64,000 bases of DNA from Metabacillus schmidteae (GCF_903166545.1 NZ_CAESCH010000002.1:620001-684000), one strand, 5' to 3'; shown: positions 1 through 10,216, counted from the first letter of the stretch. The notes: generated by a model not told the origin, from the sequence alone. Made by a program: numbers and translations.

Positions 1-241
1 CTGCAGCTTTTATTCCATCCTCTATTTCCTGTGATGAATTGATGTCACATGTTTTAGCAATCGCCTTGCCACCAGCTTCTTCAATTTGTTTTTTAACGTG
101 ATTCGCATCCTCAAAATGAATATCTAACAAACATACTTTTGCACCTTCATTTGCTAAACGAAAAGCAGTGGCACGTCCTATCCCGGAACCACCGCCGGTG
201 ATAACAGCTACTTTCCCCTTAAGGTTATGATTAGTTAACAT
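1..241 (-). CDS. Short-chain dehydrogenase/reductase, N-terminal part (cut by window edge)
   Basis: The first 80 codons are visible on the minus strand and run off the left edge. An ATG at 241 follows an AAGAAAGGG ribosome-binding site. The protein begins [20 protein letters not shown] and has the classical SDR glycine motif TGGGSGIG, then an acidic residue at the end of the second beta strand (LLDIHFEDA), which usually favours NAD(H) over NADPH. This is the Rossmann half of an NAD(P)-dependent oxidoreductase; the catalytic Tyr-x-x-x-Lys lies outside the window, so the substrate cannot be judged. Confidence 0.88.
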   Translation of the reverse strand, partial: MLTNHNLKGKVAVITGGGSGIGRATAFRLANEGAKVCLLDIHFEDANHVKKQIEEAGGKAIAKTCDINSSQEIEDGIKAA

Positions 242-428
242 GATTAATAGCCCTTTCTTATTTAGATATTTCTTATATATTTAACAGAAATCAGTTATCG
301 TAAACCATATAACCATTGGTATGATGATAAGAGGAGGAAAAGATGAAACTTTCATTCTATCTATTCGTACTATGTAAGGGAGTATAATGATGGAAAAATT
401 ATGAATAGGCAAAATAGAGGTGATAAAT

Positions 429-1856
429 ATGATTAATAAATATTGGCTTATCTCGTTTTTCTCAATCCTACTTATTTGTGGAGGATGTGCAAATACTGAT
501 GATAAACAAGTATCAACAGCAAATGAGAAGAAAAATGAACAGGCTGCGGTAAACCAGGAAGAAAAGAGTCAAGGGGAGCTATCTAAAATAAATGAGCTTT
601 CCACATCTGTAACAGTGGAGTCCTTAATGGAATTTAAGGCAGGAGAATTAACAAAAGATATTACATATGAAGAAGATACAGAGCAAGTTTTGTGGGGACT
701 TGAAGAACTCGAACCTCAGTATATAAATAACATGAAAGAAGTATTAGAACCATTAACGGAGGAGGCGGATGATCCGGAAACTCTTATGAAAGCACTGGTG
801 TATTATGCAGGGAGTCCGAGCTATGATGAAATTGTCCGGGATTTAGATTCATTTACTCCGGGATTTAATGAGCCGTTGCTTCCTCGTCCCGAACAGGTTA
901 CGAAAAGTGAAAGTACTGGTAAGGAAAACTATTCTTATATTTTACTTGATGCAAGTTCAAGTATGTTACTAGACTCAGAGGGAAAGCTGCGCATGGATAT
1001 TGCAAAAAATGCTGTTGAAAGCTTTGCGGAGGCCATAAGTGATTCAAGTCAGGTTTCACTTGTTGCATTTGGTCATAGAGGTGACGATTCTGATAATGGA
1101 AAGGGAGAATCATGCTCGAAAATTGAAGAAGTCTATCAAATGGGAGCTTATGATGCTAAAGCTATGAATGAAGCTCTTACTGCCATTGAGGCAAAAGGAT
1201 GGACCCCTTTAGCAACTGCAATAGAAAAGACTAGTGAATTTAGTAAGAATCTTGATGGTCAAATCACAATTTATATTGTTAGCGATGGTGTTGAAACATG
1301 TGATGGAAATCCAACTAAAGCGGCAGAGCAATTTGTTAAGCAAAAAGGAGAGGACAATATTTCTGTTAATATTATAGGATTTCAAGTTGACAATGAAGCA
1401 GAAAACCAGCTAAAAGCTGTTGCAAATGCAGGTAATGGAGAATATTTTGCTGCTAATGGTGAAGAGGAGCTATTGTCCACAATTGAGTACGAATGGCTTC
1501 CTTCCATGCTAGAGCTCACTTGGGCTCCAGTTAATTATGTTCCAGATGGTTGGGAGATTTTCCGCGAAACTGAAAGAGTCACAGACTTAACACAGGGGTG
1601 GACTGCTTCAACTACGAGAGAAAATCAAAGATTCCAGGAAGGATTAAAGATCTGGAAAGAACAAGGAAGTTTAACAGATGAAACGTTAGCGGAAGTCGAA
1701 GAATTACTCACCAAACGTGAAGAGGAATTAAAAAAACTTAAAGATGAATTACAGGAAAGAAACAAGGAAAAAATTGATACAAAAGTAAACGAGATAAAAG
1801 GAAATGTTGATAAATGGGTTGAGGAAATGAAGAGTTTAAAGGAACAGGCTCAATAG
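429..1856 (+). CDS. VWA-domain lipoprotein
   Basis: A predicted exported lipoprotein of 475 residues. The N-terminus has a short basic region, a hydrophobic stretch (ISFFSILLICGG) and a cysteine in a lipobox-like setting. A von Willebrand factor A domain covers roughly residues 165-360. Its metal-ion-dependent adhesion site is visible as DASSSM, with TPLA and the later VSDGVE completing the usual pattern. The last ~80 residues are rich in Lys and Glu and look like a coiled coil. I chose the ATG at 429 rather than the in-frame GTG at 420 because AGAGGTG sits seven bases upstream. Family resemblance is to Bacillus YwmC/YwmD-type proteins; the ligand is unknown. A strong terminator follows directly. 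Confidence 0.85.
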   Translation: MINKYWLISFFSILLICGGCANTDDKQVSTANEKKNEQAAVNQEEKSQGELSKINELSTSVTVESLMEFKAGELTKDITYEEDTEQVLWGLEELEPQYINNMKEVLEPLTEEADDPETLMKALVYYAGSPSYDEIVRDLDSFTPGFNEPLLPRPEQVTKSESTGKENYSYILLDASSSMLLDSEGKLRMDIAKNAVESFAEAISDSSQVSLVAFGHRGDDSDNGKGESCSKIEEVYQMGAYDAKAMNEALTAIEAKGWTPLATAIEKTSEFSKNLDGQITIYIVSDGVETCDGNPTKAAEQFVKQKGEDNISVNIIGFQVDNEAENQLKAVANAGNGEYFAANGEEELLSTIEYEWLPSMLELTWAPVNYVPDGWEIFRETERVTDLTQGWTASTTRENQRFQEGLKIWKEQGSLTDETLAEVEELLTKREEELKKLKDELQERNKEKIDTKVNEIKGNVDKWVEEMKSLKEQAQ

Positions 1857-1863
1857 TTCAAAG

Positions 1864-1906
1864 AAAAAGATGAACACTGTACTAAACAGTGTTCATCTTT
1901 TTCTTT
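1864..1906 (+). terminator. Intrinsic terminator after the VWA lipoprotein gene
   Basis: A 17-bp perfect stem (1864-1880 with 1886-1902) with a five-base loop ends in a T-run. The left arm begins with an A-run, so it could also work on the other strand. Confidence 0.9.
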
Positions 1907-2019
1907 ATATATTTTGAAATTGAAAATGTGCTATGTCATGTATAGGTTCTACTATAGAAGGTAGACAATTAAGATTGAATATGGCATAAATTTTTTAAGG
2001 TTTTGCCGCTTTTTATAAG

Positions 2020-3078
2020 TTAATTCCTATAAATCTCTTCCTCTGATAAATAACCATCCTTTACAATTGTAGAATTAATCGTTTCCTTCATGACAGTGGT
2101 AGGTTCGAGAAGGATTGTAGGTACATCGATTTTATGATTATTAATGGTTGTATCCGTGGAGATGGCTTCATCTTTTGCGACCTTAAAAGCCATTTCTGCT
2201 GCTTGGGTGGCAATAACAGGAATAGGCTTATATACAGTCATAGTTTGTGTGCCTGTTACCAGTCGTTTAACGCCGTCAAGCTCGGCATCTTGTCCAGACA
2301 CAGGGACCTTACCTGCTAATCCAACGTCAGAAAGTGCGCTAATTGCTCCACCCGCAGTTCCATCATTAGCTGCAACGACTGCATTGACTTTGTTATTAGC
2401 TTTTTTAAGAATAGCTTTCATATTGTTCTTTGCATTCTCTGGATTCCATTCCTCTGTGTATTGTTCTGCAATTAAGGTAATGTCTCCTTTATCAATCAAT
2501 GGTTGAAGAACACTCATAGCTCCTTCTCTAAACAAAAGTGCATTATTGTCAGTTTCTGCTCCACCAATATAGACAAAGTTTCCTCTAGGTGTATGTTTTA
2601 CGATTTCAGTTGCTTGCAGGACACCGACCTTTTTATTATCAAATGAAATATAGTAATCTAACTCACTTTTTGTGATAAGACGATCATAAGAAATAACTTT
2701 GACCTTATTATTATGAGCCATTTCTACGATCTTTGCTCCTTCTTCGGCATTGTGCGGAACTACAACAAGAACGTCCACACCCTCTTCGATCAACAATTGT
2801 GCTTGTTTAAGCTGAACAGCATCAGAGCCATTAGCAGCTAAAGTCTTGACTTGGCCGCCTAAAGATTTTACATGATCTTCAAACAATTGCTTATCTTTGT
2901 ACCACCTTTCTTCTTCAAGTGTATCTAATAAAAATCCAATGTATGGAACAGATTCATCTTTAATTAATTTTTCTGATGCTTGTTTACTCATCGTTTCTTT
3001 CGTAGAACAAGCGCCGCCTACAAGAGCTACTATTGTAAGCATTAAACCTATGATTACTTTTTTGAAAAATAAAGTCAC
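2020..3078 (-). CDS. Xylose-type sugar-binding lipoprotein (XylF family)
   Basis: A type-1 periplasmic binding protein of about 352 residues with a lipoprotein signal (hydrophobic core then GGAC). The fold is that of the D-xylose/ribose binding proteins: VLVVVPHNAEEG, VISYDRLI, FVYIGGAETDNNA and VAANDGTAGGAI are typical of XylF. The start is taken as GTG at 3078, because GGAGGAAAG lies just upstream; an ATG at 3093 would place that site inside the gene. It lies 24 bases downstream of a chemoreceptor gene on the same strand. No sugar ABC ATPase or permease lies anywhere near, so it may act as a ligand-presenting partner of the chemoreceptor rather than in uptake. That role is inference; the binding-protein family is clear. 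Confidence 0.87.
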   Translation of the reverse strand: MTLFFKKVIIGLMLTIVALVGGACSTKETMSKQASEKLIKDESVPYIGFLLDTLEEERWYKDKQLFEDHVKSLGGQVKTLAANGSDAVQLKQAQLLIEEGVDVLVVVPHNAEEGAKIVEMAHNNKVKVISYDRLITKSELDYYISFDNKKVGVLQATEIVKHTPRGNFVYIGGAETDNNALLFREGAMSVLQPLIDKGDITLIAEQYTEEWNPENAKNNMKAILKKANNKVNAVVAANDGTAGGAISALSDVGLAGKVPVSGQDAELDGVKRLVTGTQTMTVYKPIPVIATQAAEMAFKVAKDEAISTDTTINNHKIDVPTILLEPTTVMKETINSTIVKDGYLSEEEIYRN

Positions 3079-3102
3079 TAGTCTTTCCTCCATCTCTATG
3101 TC

Positions 3103-4812
3103 TTACACTTTGAATTTTCTGATCATCTTGTTCATACGCTCAACCATTTGAGATAGCGTATTTGCGCTTGTTGAGATCGAGTCAATTGATTGAGTTTGTT
3201 CATAAACAGCAGCAGAGATTTCTTCTGAACCTGCTGCTGTTTCTTCAGAAATGGCAGCAATTTGCTCAACAGATTGATTAATTTCTTGGCTCGTTTGTTC
3301 AAAGTATTGGAAGGCAGATGAGATATTTTTTACACGATTTGTCATATCGGTTACTTTATTTTTAATATCAGAAAAATACTGACCTGATAATTGGATTTGC
3401 TGTGTTCCTTCATTCACTTTTTGGAAGCCATTATTTAGCTCATTTGACATTGAGCTAGTTTCTTCTTTGATGCTTGTTACGATATTTGTAATGTTTTCAA
3501 TAGAAGACGTCACTTCATTAGCAAGCTTCTTTACTTCTGATGCTACAACCGCAAATCCTTTCCCGCTTTCCCCTGCTCTTGCAGCTTCTATAGATGCGTT
3601 TAAAGCAAGGAGATTTGTTTGGTCTGCGATCGTTTTAATAACAGTAACTAGTTCTGTAATCGATTGTGTTTTTGTTTCAAGACTTTTTACTTTTTCAACA
3701 GAGAGTTCAACTATTTTGTATATCATGTCCATCTGTTCTAAAGACCTTTTCATTTGGTTATCACCGTTTATGGATACGACAAGAACTTCATCAGAAAATT
3801 GAACTAATTTCTGACCGTCATGATTAACATCAATCAATTTCTGACTGAAATCTTTGATATGCTCTGAGATATCTGATACTTCATCTGCCTGGCTATTCAC
3901 ACCTGTAGATAATTCTTCAATGGTGTTGGCAACCTGTGTGCTACCTTGTTTTAATTCTGTTGAAGATTCTGCAAATGCAGAACTTTGTTGATCAACATCT
4001 GTTGCAATGTGTGAAACCTCTACGATCATTTCTCGTAAGCGAGTACCCATATGATTAATAGATTTAGATAATTGACCAATCTCATCGCTACCATTGCTGG
4101 TTAAAGGCTCAAAAGTAAGATTACCACTTGCAATTTCCTCACTCATTATCACGAGCTGATTCAAATTAGCAGAAATTTTTCTGCTAATGATCATAAGAAG
4201 AACTGTTGAAACAATGAGCGCTACAACCACAGAAATGATAAGAAGAGTGATAGTTTGCCCAATATTTTTTTGTGATTCTGTTAAAGCTGCGCGATTTGAA
4301 TCTGTCGCCATTGTTTTTAATTGTTCACTTAATTGACTTGTTTCCACCTTTAACGTACCAGCTTCTTCTTGTAATCTCTTAAACTCTTTTGTATTAATTT
4401 GTTGGACATTTGGAACAATTGTGCTAAAGAAGTATTCATCGAGCTTATGGTTATTTTCCATGATTTTATTGAAAATTTTAATTTGCTCTTCATTTTCTAG
4501 TTGGCTTTTTAAGTTCTTTGCAATTTTTATAAACCTGTGACTATCATCTAAATACTCTAGAAGCTTTTCATCTTCAGCCAATAATAAATATTCTGGTATT
4601 TGATTGTATTTTTCATGATATAAGGAGACTAAGTCTGCAGAATGAAGCGCTACTTCATTTTTTATCAATGAATTTTTAATCGTTTGATTCGTTTGCATGA
4701 GCAAACTATACGTAATAATAATGGAAACTAAAAAAGTAATGGTAACAACGAGAAATACATAGAAGTATTTACCACCAATCTTTGTGTTTTTCCATCGCAA
4801 CTGATTTAACAA
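3103..4812 (-). CDS. Methyl-accepting chemotaxis protein with a small helical sensor
   Basis: A membrane chemoreceptor. One transmembrane helix lies near the N-terminus ([20 protein letters not shown]), followed by ~130 mostly helical extracellular residues (four-helix-bundle type) and a second helix ([20 protein letters not shown]). Then come a HAMP domain and a long cytoplasmic signalling domain with the conserved hairpin tip [19 protein letters not shown]. The frame is open to an ATG at 4857, but that codon has no ribosome-binding site; TTG at 4812 follows GGGGGGA and is preferred. It is divergent from a second chemoreceptor and is followed by an XylF-type binding protein 24 bases on, suggesting one transcript and one sensory task. 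Confidence 0.92.
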   Translation of the reverse strand: MLNQLRWKNTKIGGKYFYVFLVVTITFLVSIIITYSLLMQTNQTIKNSLIKNEVALHSADLVSLYHEKYNQIPEYLLLAEDEKLLEYLDDSHRFIKIAKNLKSQLENEEQIKIFNKIMENNHKLDEYFFSTIVPNVQQINTKEFKRLQEEAGTLKVETSQLSEQLKTMATDSNRAALTESQKNIGQTITLLIISVVVALIVSTVLLMIISRKISANLNQLVIMSEEIASGNLTFEPLTSNGSDEIGQLSKSINHMGTRLREMIVEVSHIATDVDQQSSAFAESSTELKQGSTQVANTIEELSTGVNSQADEVSDISEHIKDFSQKLIDVNHDGQKLVQFSDEVLVVSINGDNQMKRSLEQMDMIYKIVELSVEKVKSLETKTQSITELVTVIKTIADQTNLLALNASIEAARAGESGKGFAVVASEVKKLANEVTSSIENITNIVTSIKEETSSMSNELNNGFQKVNEGTQQIQLSGQYFSDIKNKVTDMTNRVKNISSAFQYFEQTSQEINQSVEQIAAISEETAAGSEEISAAVYEQTQSIDSISTSANTLSQMVERMNKMIRKFKV

Positions 4813-5108
4813 ATAAATCCCCCCATAAAAACATGTATCTTTTATATTCAGTTTCATTTTATTATCGACAAAATTCGAATATTATTCAGTGGAGAATTTA
4901 GGTATATTTTACCAAAACAGATGGTAGTTTATTTGATGATTTCAAGTGAAATTTATACTATGTTTTTTTGAAAATATTATAATTACATGAAGAATTTAGT
5001 CGAATATATTGTATAATTGAAAACGGATACATTAGAGGCGACAAGACAACTGAGAAATTAAAGATAGAGAACTAATCTTTGGTAGTTTATAAGAAGGGGG
5101 ATGGAAAA

Positions 5109-7124
5109 ATGAAAAAACGAGTACCAATTAAAGAGGGAGCTCAAAAGAAAAAGGGGGGATTTAGGTTAAAAGTACCAAGGTATATAGAAGCGATGACACT
5201 GAAGTCAAAGATTATTTTGTTTTTGCTATTATTTACTCTTATCCCAAGTTTGATCATTGGAAATGTCGTGTATTTTGTTTCGAAAAATACAATTGAAAAT
5301 AAAGTTGCGACAATGAACGAAGATATAAATGTTCAAGTAACAAAAAATGTAAATAATGCTCTAAGAGAGTTAGATAATCTATCATTAGTCCCTTTTTCAA
5401 ATATGGAACTGATGGAAACGCTACAATCAAATGATGGTTTATCTGAATTTGAAAAGTTAACGAAGGAGCGAAATGCTTCAGAGTTCTTATCCAGTATCAC
5501 ATTCTCTAACAAAAATGCCAAAGCAATTTTCTTCGTAAATAGAGAAGATACGGTGTATGGGGAACAAAACATTGAAGATTTTTCCTTAGAAAATTATAAC
5601 GATTCTCCCTATGCAAAGGAGGTTGAAAACGCTAAAGGTGTGATCTCCTGGAAGGCAGGGATCGAAAACAATTATGAAAATATTTATTTGTTCCGGAAGT
5701 TTGACCGAATTGGTACGATCATCCTTGTTGCAAATGGAGATGTATTTCAAGAGGTATATGAAAATGGACAGGACCATTCAGTAAGAGAAATTTCAGTCTA
5801 TAATGAAGATGGAGTAATCATTTCCAGTAACAAACCGGATTTAGTAGGATCCAGTTTTGATAATCAAAAAAATACAGAGGATAACCTGGTTTCTGTCAAA
5901 GAAACTGAGAATGGATGGAATGTGGCTGTTTCAACTTCAAAATCCTATTTAATGAAGGAAATTCAAAACGTTATCTATTTCGTTTATTTGATTATTCTAG
6001 GCTTTGTCTTGCTATCAGTTGTTGTAAGTATTTTCCTGGCGAGAAGTATGACAAGGCCAATTAATAAAATTGTGGCCATTATGAAAAAAGCAGAAAAAGG
6101 CGATTTAACCCACAGAGCGGATTATCTATATAAAAATGAAGTCGGACAATTAGGAAACAGCTTTAATCATATGATTGATAATATGACCCTAATGATTCGG
6201 GAAAATAAAAAGGCTTCAACACATGCAGTAAACAGTGCGAATGATCTTAAGCGAATATCTGTAGAATCTGCTAGTGCTACAGAGCAAATTGCAATTGCTA
6301 TTGATGAGGTGGCAAAGGGTGCTGTTAGTCAGGTTAATTATTCTGAAAAAACGAACCTCGAAATGAAAGAGCTATCAAGTGAAATCAATGAGGTAGCTGA
6401 CAATATGATCAAGGTATCAACTATAACGGAAACAACGAAAAAGTTAAGTAGTCAATCGATCGTGACAATAGAGGAATTAACCGAAAAGAACAAAAAGATG
6501 GGGACAAACATCAGTCAAGTTGATGAAACAATGGACCAATTAAATGAAGAAATTGAACAAATAAAAGAAATCGTTAAAATGATTAAAAGTGTAAGTGATG
6601 AGACGAATTTGTTATCCCTGAATGCAAGTATTGAAGCAGCAAGAGCAGGGGTTGCAGGCAGAGGATTTGCTGTCGTTGCAAAAGAAATACGGAAGCTTGC
6701 CGACCAAACGAAGAACTCATCGCTGAGAATTGAAACGGTCATTTCAAGTATCCTGTCACAAACAAAAAAATCAGTAGAGCTTGTCAAAACGACAATAACT
6801 CTTTTTAAGGAACAATCAGTATCCATTCATGATACTCAACAAGCATTTGAAAATATATTAGCAGGAACAAATTCAATTATCTATGAAATTGATTATATTG
6901 AAGCCTCAATCGATAAGATAAATGTAAATAAAGAAAAAGTTGAGCATGCCATTAATGAGATGGTAGATGTGGCAGAAGTGTCTTCCGCTACAGCTCAGGA
7001 AGTAACCGCAACAACAGAGGAGCAGTCAGCTGCAGCGGAAGAACTTGGTGATCTTGCATCATCTCTTTCTCAAACGATTGTAGAATTAGAGAATACGATA
7101 AATAAATTTAAGGTAACAGAATAA
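5109..7124 (+). CDS. Methyl-accepting chemotaxis protein, Cache-type sensor
   Basis: A chemoreceptor of 671 residues. After a basic leader comes a transmembrane helix ([23 protein letters not shown]). A ~240-residue extracellular region follows, with the layout of a double Cache sensor, ending in [15 protein letters not shown]. Then come a second transmembrane helix ([20 protein letters not shown]), HAMP, and the signalling domain with the tip [19 protein letters not shown]. The ATG at 5109 follows AAGGGGGATGG; the TTG at 5079 lacks a site. A TATAAT-like box and a near-match to a CcpA cre site (TGAAAACGGATACA, 5018-5031) lie in the 5' leader. The ligand cannot be told from sequence. Confidence 0.93.
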   Translation: MKKRVPIKEGAQKKKGGFRLKVPRYIEAMTLKSKIILFLLLFTLIPSLIIGNVVYFVSKNTIENKVATMNEDINVQVTKNVNNALRELDNLSLVPFSNMELMETLQSNDGLSEFEKLTKERNASEFLSSITFSNKNAKAIFFVNREDTVYGEQNIEDFSLENYNDSPYAKEVENAKGVISWKAGIENNYENIYLFRKFDRIGTIILVANGDVFQEVYENGQDHSVREISVYNEDGVIISSNKPDLVGSSFDNQKNTEDNLVSVKETENGWNVAVSTSKSYLMKEIQNVIYFVYLIILGFVLLSVVVSIFLARSMTRPINKIVAIMKKAEKGDLTHRADYLYKNEVGQLGNSFNHMIDNMTLMIRENKKASTHAVNSANDLKRISVESASATEQIAIAIDEVAKGAVSQVNYSEKTNLEMKELSSEINEVADNMIKVSTITETTKKLSSQSIVTIEELTEKNKKMGTNISQVDETMDQLNEEIEQIKEIVKMIKSVSDETNLLSLNASIEAARAGVAGRGFAVVAKEIRKLADQTKNSSLRIETVISSILSQTKKSVELVKTTITLFKEQSVSIHDTQQAFENILAGTNSIIYEIDYIEASIDKINVNKEKVEHAINEMVDVAEVSSATAQEVTATTEEQSAAAEELGDLASSLSQTIVELENTINKFKVTE

Positions 7125-7212
7125 ATAAGGATTTTATTATGTAAAAGTCCTATATCACTTTTTTAAAGGTTTTACATACTGTATTAAGGTATTGACCTTG
7201 GAGGTGATTGTA

Positions 7213-7356
7213 ATGAGTGAAAAATATGGTGGAGCTGGATACGGTAGCGGCTTTGCTTTAATCGTTGTATTGTTCATCCTATTAATTATTGTTGGAGCGG
7301 GTGCTTTCTCAGGTGGCTATGGACCTGGTTATGGTTCTGGATATGGCTGGTACTAA
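7213..7356 (+). CDS. YjcZ-family glycine/tyrosine-rich membrane miniprotein
   Basis: A 47-residue protein with start [20 protein letters not shown], one hydrophobic helix ([19 protein letters not shown]) and a Gly/Tyr-rich tail ending YGSGYGWY. This layout is that of the YjcZ/SscA family of Bacillus sporulation-associated small proteins, often found in spores. The ribosome-binding site GGAGGTGATT is strong and a terminator follows within ten bases, so it is a stand-alone gene. Its molecular role is not known. Confidence 0.88.
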   Translation: MSEKYGGAGYGSGFALIVVLFILLIIVGAGAFSGGYGPGYGSGYGWY

Positions 7357-7364
7357 ATATGCGG

Positions 7365-7388
7365 AAGGGGCGTTTTCGCCCCTTTTAT
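7365..7388 (+). terminator. Terminator of the YjcZ-type gene
   Basis: AAGGGGCG pairs with CGCCCCTT around a TTTT loop and is followed by a T-rich run. Confidence 0.85.
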
Positions 7389-7405
7389 TTCGGTTGTGCA
7401 AACGT

Positions 7406-7633
7406 CTAATATTCACATAACCCCATCATTATCCCTCCACAAACAATCTTCACAGCTTTAATGTTTAAATGGGGAAATCGATTAGTAGCATATTCGCAGA
7501 CAGACTCTTGATGAGAAGAAGACATTTCTGATCCTAATTCATTGGCAAACTCAGTGTCAAAATCTGATACATACAGAGTAAGAATGATTCCATCCTTTTG
7601 ACGTTCAACTCCATATTTATGTAAAAACTCCAT
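7406..7633 (-). CDS. Conserved-looking hypothetical protein, 75 aa
   Basis: I do not recognise a named family with certainty. The gene has a strong ribosome-binding site (GGGAGGTG, eight bases before ATG). The protein is acidic, with a beta-like start (GIILTLYVSDFDTEFANEL), a Ser-rich middle and the C-terminal segment FPHLNIKAVKIVCGGIMMG. The latter resembles the NVKAVKIMVG-type hydrophobic segment seen in several short Bacillus proteins. It has no clear signal peptide. It stands alone, convergent with the YjcZ-type gene. Confidence 0.7.
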   Translation of the reverse strand: MEFLHKYGVERQKDGIILTLYVSDFDTEFANELGSEMSSSHQESVCEYATNRFPHLNIKAVKIVCGGIMMGLCEY

Positions 7634-7781
7634 AGAAGATACACCTCCCTTTATAGTATGGAAAATAGTTGAATCCTTTATCCAAAAAGTAACAGTGTTA
7701 TGAAATTGTCAAAGTTAATCGTTTTCAAGTAAGAGACAGTTAGTATAATAGAAGTATTGATATTGAAAATGGAGTGAGAAG

Positions 7782-8072
7782 ATGTTCAATACATCGGTAG
7801 GAATACTTCGGTTCACAGGAAATTTAGAGGGAATTTCATACCTGGTTTTATTGCTGATTGCCATGCCGTTAAAGTATTTTTTAGATTTTCCTTTTGCTGT
7901 CACCATGACTGGTGGAATACATGGCTTTCTTTTTGTGGCCTACGTGATTATGGTTGCCTTTGTGTTTTTTAAAAAACGCTGGTCTTTCTTTTTTGTAATA
8001 TGGGCAGTGTTTTTAGCTTTTATTCCATTCGGAACGTTTTTACTAGACAAGCAGTTGAAAACAAAGAATTAA
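7782..8072 (+). CDS. DUF3817 integral membrane protein (YdzA-like)
   Basis: A 96-residue inner-membrane protein with three hydrophobic helices. The family hallmarks are visible: FRFTGNLEGISYLVLL-type N-terminus (here LRFTGNLEGISYLVLL), the PLKY motif and the GGIHGFLFVAY segment. The gene starts with ATG after GGAGTGA and ends in front of a terminator. Function of DUF3817 proteins is unknown; the same domain occurs fused to transporters in other bacteria. Confidence 0.85.
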   Translation: MFNTSVGILRFTGNLEGISYLVLLLIAMPLKYFLDFPFAVTMTGGIHGFLFVAYVIMVAFVFFKKRWSFFFVIWAVFLAFIPFGTFLLDKQLKTKN

Positions 8073-8076
8073 AGGA

Positions 8077-8120
8077 AAAGAGGACCGATTCATTTGTTTG
8101 GAAGCGGATCCTCTTTTTAT
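8077..8120 (+). terminator. Terminator between two convergent genes
   Basis: AAAGAGGA pairs with TCCTCTTT with a partly paired interior, followed by TTTTTATTG. It serves the DUF3817 gene and perhaps the convergent lipoprotein gene. Confidence 0.7.
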
Positions 8121-8122
8121 TG

Positions 8123-8437
8123 TTATTCATTTATTTCCACATGCTCTAAAATATTCTGAGAGGTGCTTTTTTGAACAGAGTAAGTGATGGTAATAGGTGT
8201 ATTTGTCGGCAAAGACTCTAATGTTTTGTAGTGTTCTTCAGATAGTTGTATGGCAGTTGGAGTTTGGTCGATGATGACCTCAATTGAATGAGAGTCTATT
8301 AATCCAATATAAATGGCCTTTACGTGTATAGAATCCTCAACTGTTGCTGCAGTGTCTTTAGGATGTTCAGTGCTGGCACATCCTATTAAAATGAAAAAAT
8401 AGATAAAAACAGAAAAACAGTGAATTATGTTACGCAT
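8123..8437 (-). CDS. Small lipoprotein of unknown function
   Basis: About 104 residues. The ATG at 8437 follows GGAGAGTG and gives a signal with a hydrophobic core (FSVFIYFFILIG) and lipobox cysteine (LIGCAS). The longer frame from 8485 has no ribosome-binding site. The mature part is a small beta-rich domain (VKAIYIGLIDSHSIEVIID, then ITITYSVQK) that resembles the OB-like lipoproteins of Bacillus, but no name can be given. It is a single gene. Confidence 0.75.
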   Translation of the reverse strand: MRNIIHCFSVFIYFFILIGCASTEHPKDTAATVEDSIHVKAIYIGLIDSHSIEVIIDQTPTAIQLSEEHYKTLESLPTNTPITITYSVQKSTSQNILEHVEINE

Positions 8438-8563
8438 TCGTTTACACTCTCCTATAAATATCAGTACTACTTCATGTATAAGCAACAGGAGAGAGAGTCA
8501 TGCTTGATTTATTCTTTATAAATAAAATAAATCAAGGGGTATGTTGTTATTGTGTAATTGCTT

Positions 8564-8593
8564 AAAAGGGCCTTTCCGTTGGAAGGCCCTTTT
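8564..8593. terminator. Hairpin, probable bidirectional terminator
   Basis: AAAAGGGCCTT pairs with AAGGCCCTTTT across a short loop. It lies just past the stop codon of the weak minus-strand frame at 8597-8803. Confidence 0.6.
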
Positions 8594-8596
8594 AAA

Positions 8597-8803
8597 CTAG
8601 TTATTTCCATATGCTTCTTTTGCTTTCTGATTGAGTGGGAAATGTGTCTGCCATTTTATTTGTTGTTCCTGCAACATGTGCTCTTGAAACAAGAAGTGAT
8701 TTGCGGTTTTGTAAGTCTGCATGATTTTAGAAAATGGGTGTTGCGGCGTCAAGAGGGACAAATAATGTGAACTATATTGAAGTGAAACTATATGGATATT
8801 CAT
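8597..8803 (-). CDS. Possible small protein, 68 aa (weak)
   Basis: The minus-strand frame starts at ATG 8803 (GTG at 8806) and encodes a His/Gln-rich peptide ending QKAKEAYGNN. A hairpin follows its stop directly, which favours a gene. Against it, the bases before the start are a T-run from the upstream terminator, with no ribosome-binding site. I recognise no family. Confidence 0.33.
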   Translation of the reverse strand: MNIHIVSLQYSSHYLSLLTPQHPFSKIMQTYKTANHFLFQEHMLQEQQIKWQTHFPLNQKAKEAYGNN

Positions 8804-8807
8804 CACA

Positions 8808-8843
8808 AAAACAAAAACTTGTAGAGCGATTTGCCCTACAAGT
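8808..8843 (-). terminator. Terminator of the histidine kinase operon
   Basis: On the minus strand ACTTGTAG pairs with CTACAAGT, followed by TTTTTGTTTTT. It begins right at the kinase stop codon. Confidence 0.85.
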
Positions 8844-8845
8844 TA

Positions 8846-10216
8846 TCATTTTTTTTGAGGTAATTTAACAACAAATGTCGTGCCTGCATCTAATTTGCTT
8901 TCTACACTTATTTGCCCGCCGTGGAGATCAACGATCCATTTTGCAATGGAAAGGCCTAGACCATGACCTCCGTTTTGTCGCGTTCGTGCACGATCCACAC
9001 GGTAAAATCGTTCAAATATATATGAAAGGTCTTTTTCGTCAATTCCAATACCTGTATCAGATACAGAAATAAAAGCATCGTCTTTTTCTTTCCATACGGT
9101 TAGTTTTACATGATCGTTTTCAGACGAGTATTTTATCGCATTATCTAGAAGAATGTATAGCAGCTGGATTAATCGTTCTCTTTGACCATATACAGTTATA
9201 GAGTGCTGCACGTCCAGATTAAGCTGTATATTCTTTTCTAATGCATGTGGTTCGAACGAGTGAACAGTTTTTTCAGATATAGGCTGTAGATCAATGTTCT
9301 CAAAACTAATTTGTTTTGGATCATCTGTATCAGACCTTGCGAGAGTGAGCAGATCTCCAACTAACTCAGTCATACGTCTTACTTCTTCTTTTACATTATC
9401 AACCATTCTTGCCGGCATATTGCTTAATTGATCTTTTTCCATCTCAAGAATTTCAATGGAAGACAGCATCACACTTAAAGGAGTCCTGAGTTCATGGGAA
9501 GCATCTGCTACAAAATCCTGCTGTCGTTTAAAAGCGTGGCGAATTGGAACCATGGCACGCTTTGACATGACAGAGCTAAAGTAAAAGGCAATACATGAAA
9601 AAAAGACAATCATTATAACGAGAAGGATAAAAAGTCCCCGTAAGAGCTCTGATAAATCTGTTATATCCTCTCCTAAGTAAAGGTAGCCGACAAGCTGATT
9701 TCGTTCATATATTGGTTCGGCAATCATCATTACTTTTAGTTTTTCACCTTTAGGGATATACGTAGAGAATTGATCTTCTTTTTTATGTTTAAGAATTTTA
9801 TCATGATTGATCTCTATAACTTCTGTTTTGATTTGTTCTCTAGCGGGCGTCCAATCATCAATCATATTTAAAAATTCACCTTTAAAGAGTGACAATTGTT
9901 CATTTTGTAAGACGAGTTCACCTTTAGTGTTGAACACATAATAAAATAATTGATTACTGTTCACAGTTAAAAATTGTGGCTCTCGTATAAAATCACGAGG
10001 CTCCTCTAAAAGCTTTTCCACAGATTCTGCCTCATATAAGGCCATTTCTCTTAGTTCATTTTTTTCTGCAGTTGTAAACCAGAAATAAGCAATAGCGTAA
10101 AGAAGAGTGATAAATAGAAATAAAAACAAAAGAATTAGTAAGCTATATTTAACAGTTAAGCTTTGTTGTGTTTTTATAAAAAGATCCTTGTTTCTACGTT
10201 TCAAGCTTGTATCCAA
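8846..10216 (-). CDS. Two-component sensor histidine kinase
   Basis: A 456-residue membrane kinase. Two transmembrane helices (near residues 25-48, LLILLFLFLFITLLYAIAYF, and 187-210) enclose a ~140-residue extracellular sensor. The cytoplasmic part has the phospho-accepting histidine in FVADASHELRTPLS, an asparagine box (LLDNAIKYSS), and the ATP-binding G boxes DTGIGID and GHGLGLSIAK. It overlaps the response regulator gene by 23 bases, so the two are co-translated. The pair resembles Bacillus OmpR-type systems, but I cannot assign a stimulus, and no obvious target gene is adjacent. Confidence 0.93.
   Translation of the reverse strand: MDTSLKRRNKDLFIKTQQSLTVKYSLLILLFLFLFITLLYAIAYFWFTTAEKNELREMALYEAESVEKLLEEPRDFIREPQFLTVNSNQLFYYVFNTKGELVLQNEQLSLFKGEFLNMIDDWTPAREQIKTEVIEINHDKILKHKKEDQFSTYIPKGEKLKVMMIAEPIYERNQLVGYLYLGEDITDLSELLRGLFILLVIMIVFFSCIAFYFSSVMSKRAMVPIRHAFKRQQDFVADASHELRTPLSVMLSSIEILEMEKDQLSNMPARMVDNVKEEVRRMTELVGDLLTLARSDTDDPKQISFENIDLQPISEKTVHSFEPHALEKNIQLNLDVQHSITVYGQRERLIQLLYILLDNAIKYSSENDHVKLTVWKEKDDAFISVSDTGIGIDEKDLSYIFERFYRVDRARTRQNGGHGLGLSIAKWIVDLHGGQISVESKLDAGTTFVVKLPQKK

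Noticed and set aside
5018..5031. cre-like word TGAAAACGGATACA before the second chemoreceptor gene
   Set aside because: Two mismatches at conserved positions; too weak to call as a CcpA site.
8558..8770. Plus-strand 70-codon frame
   Set aside because: It starts inside a hairpin with no ribosome-binding site and overlaps the slightly better minus-strand frame.
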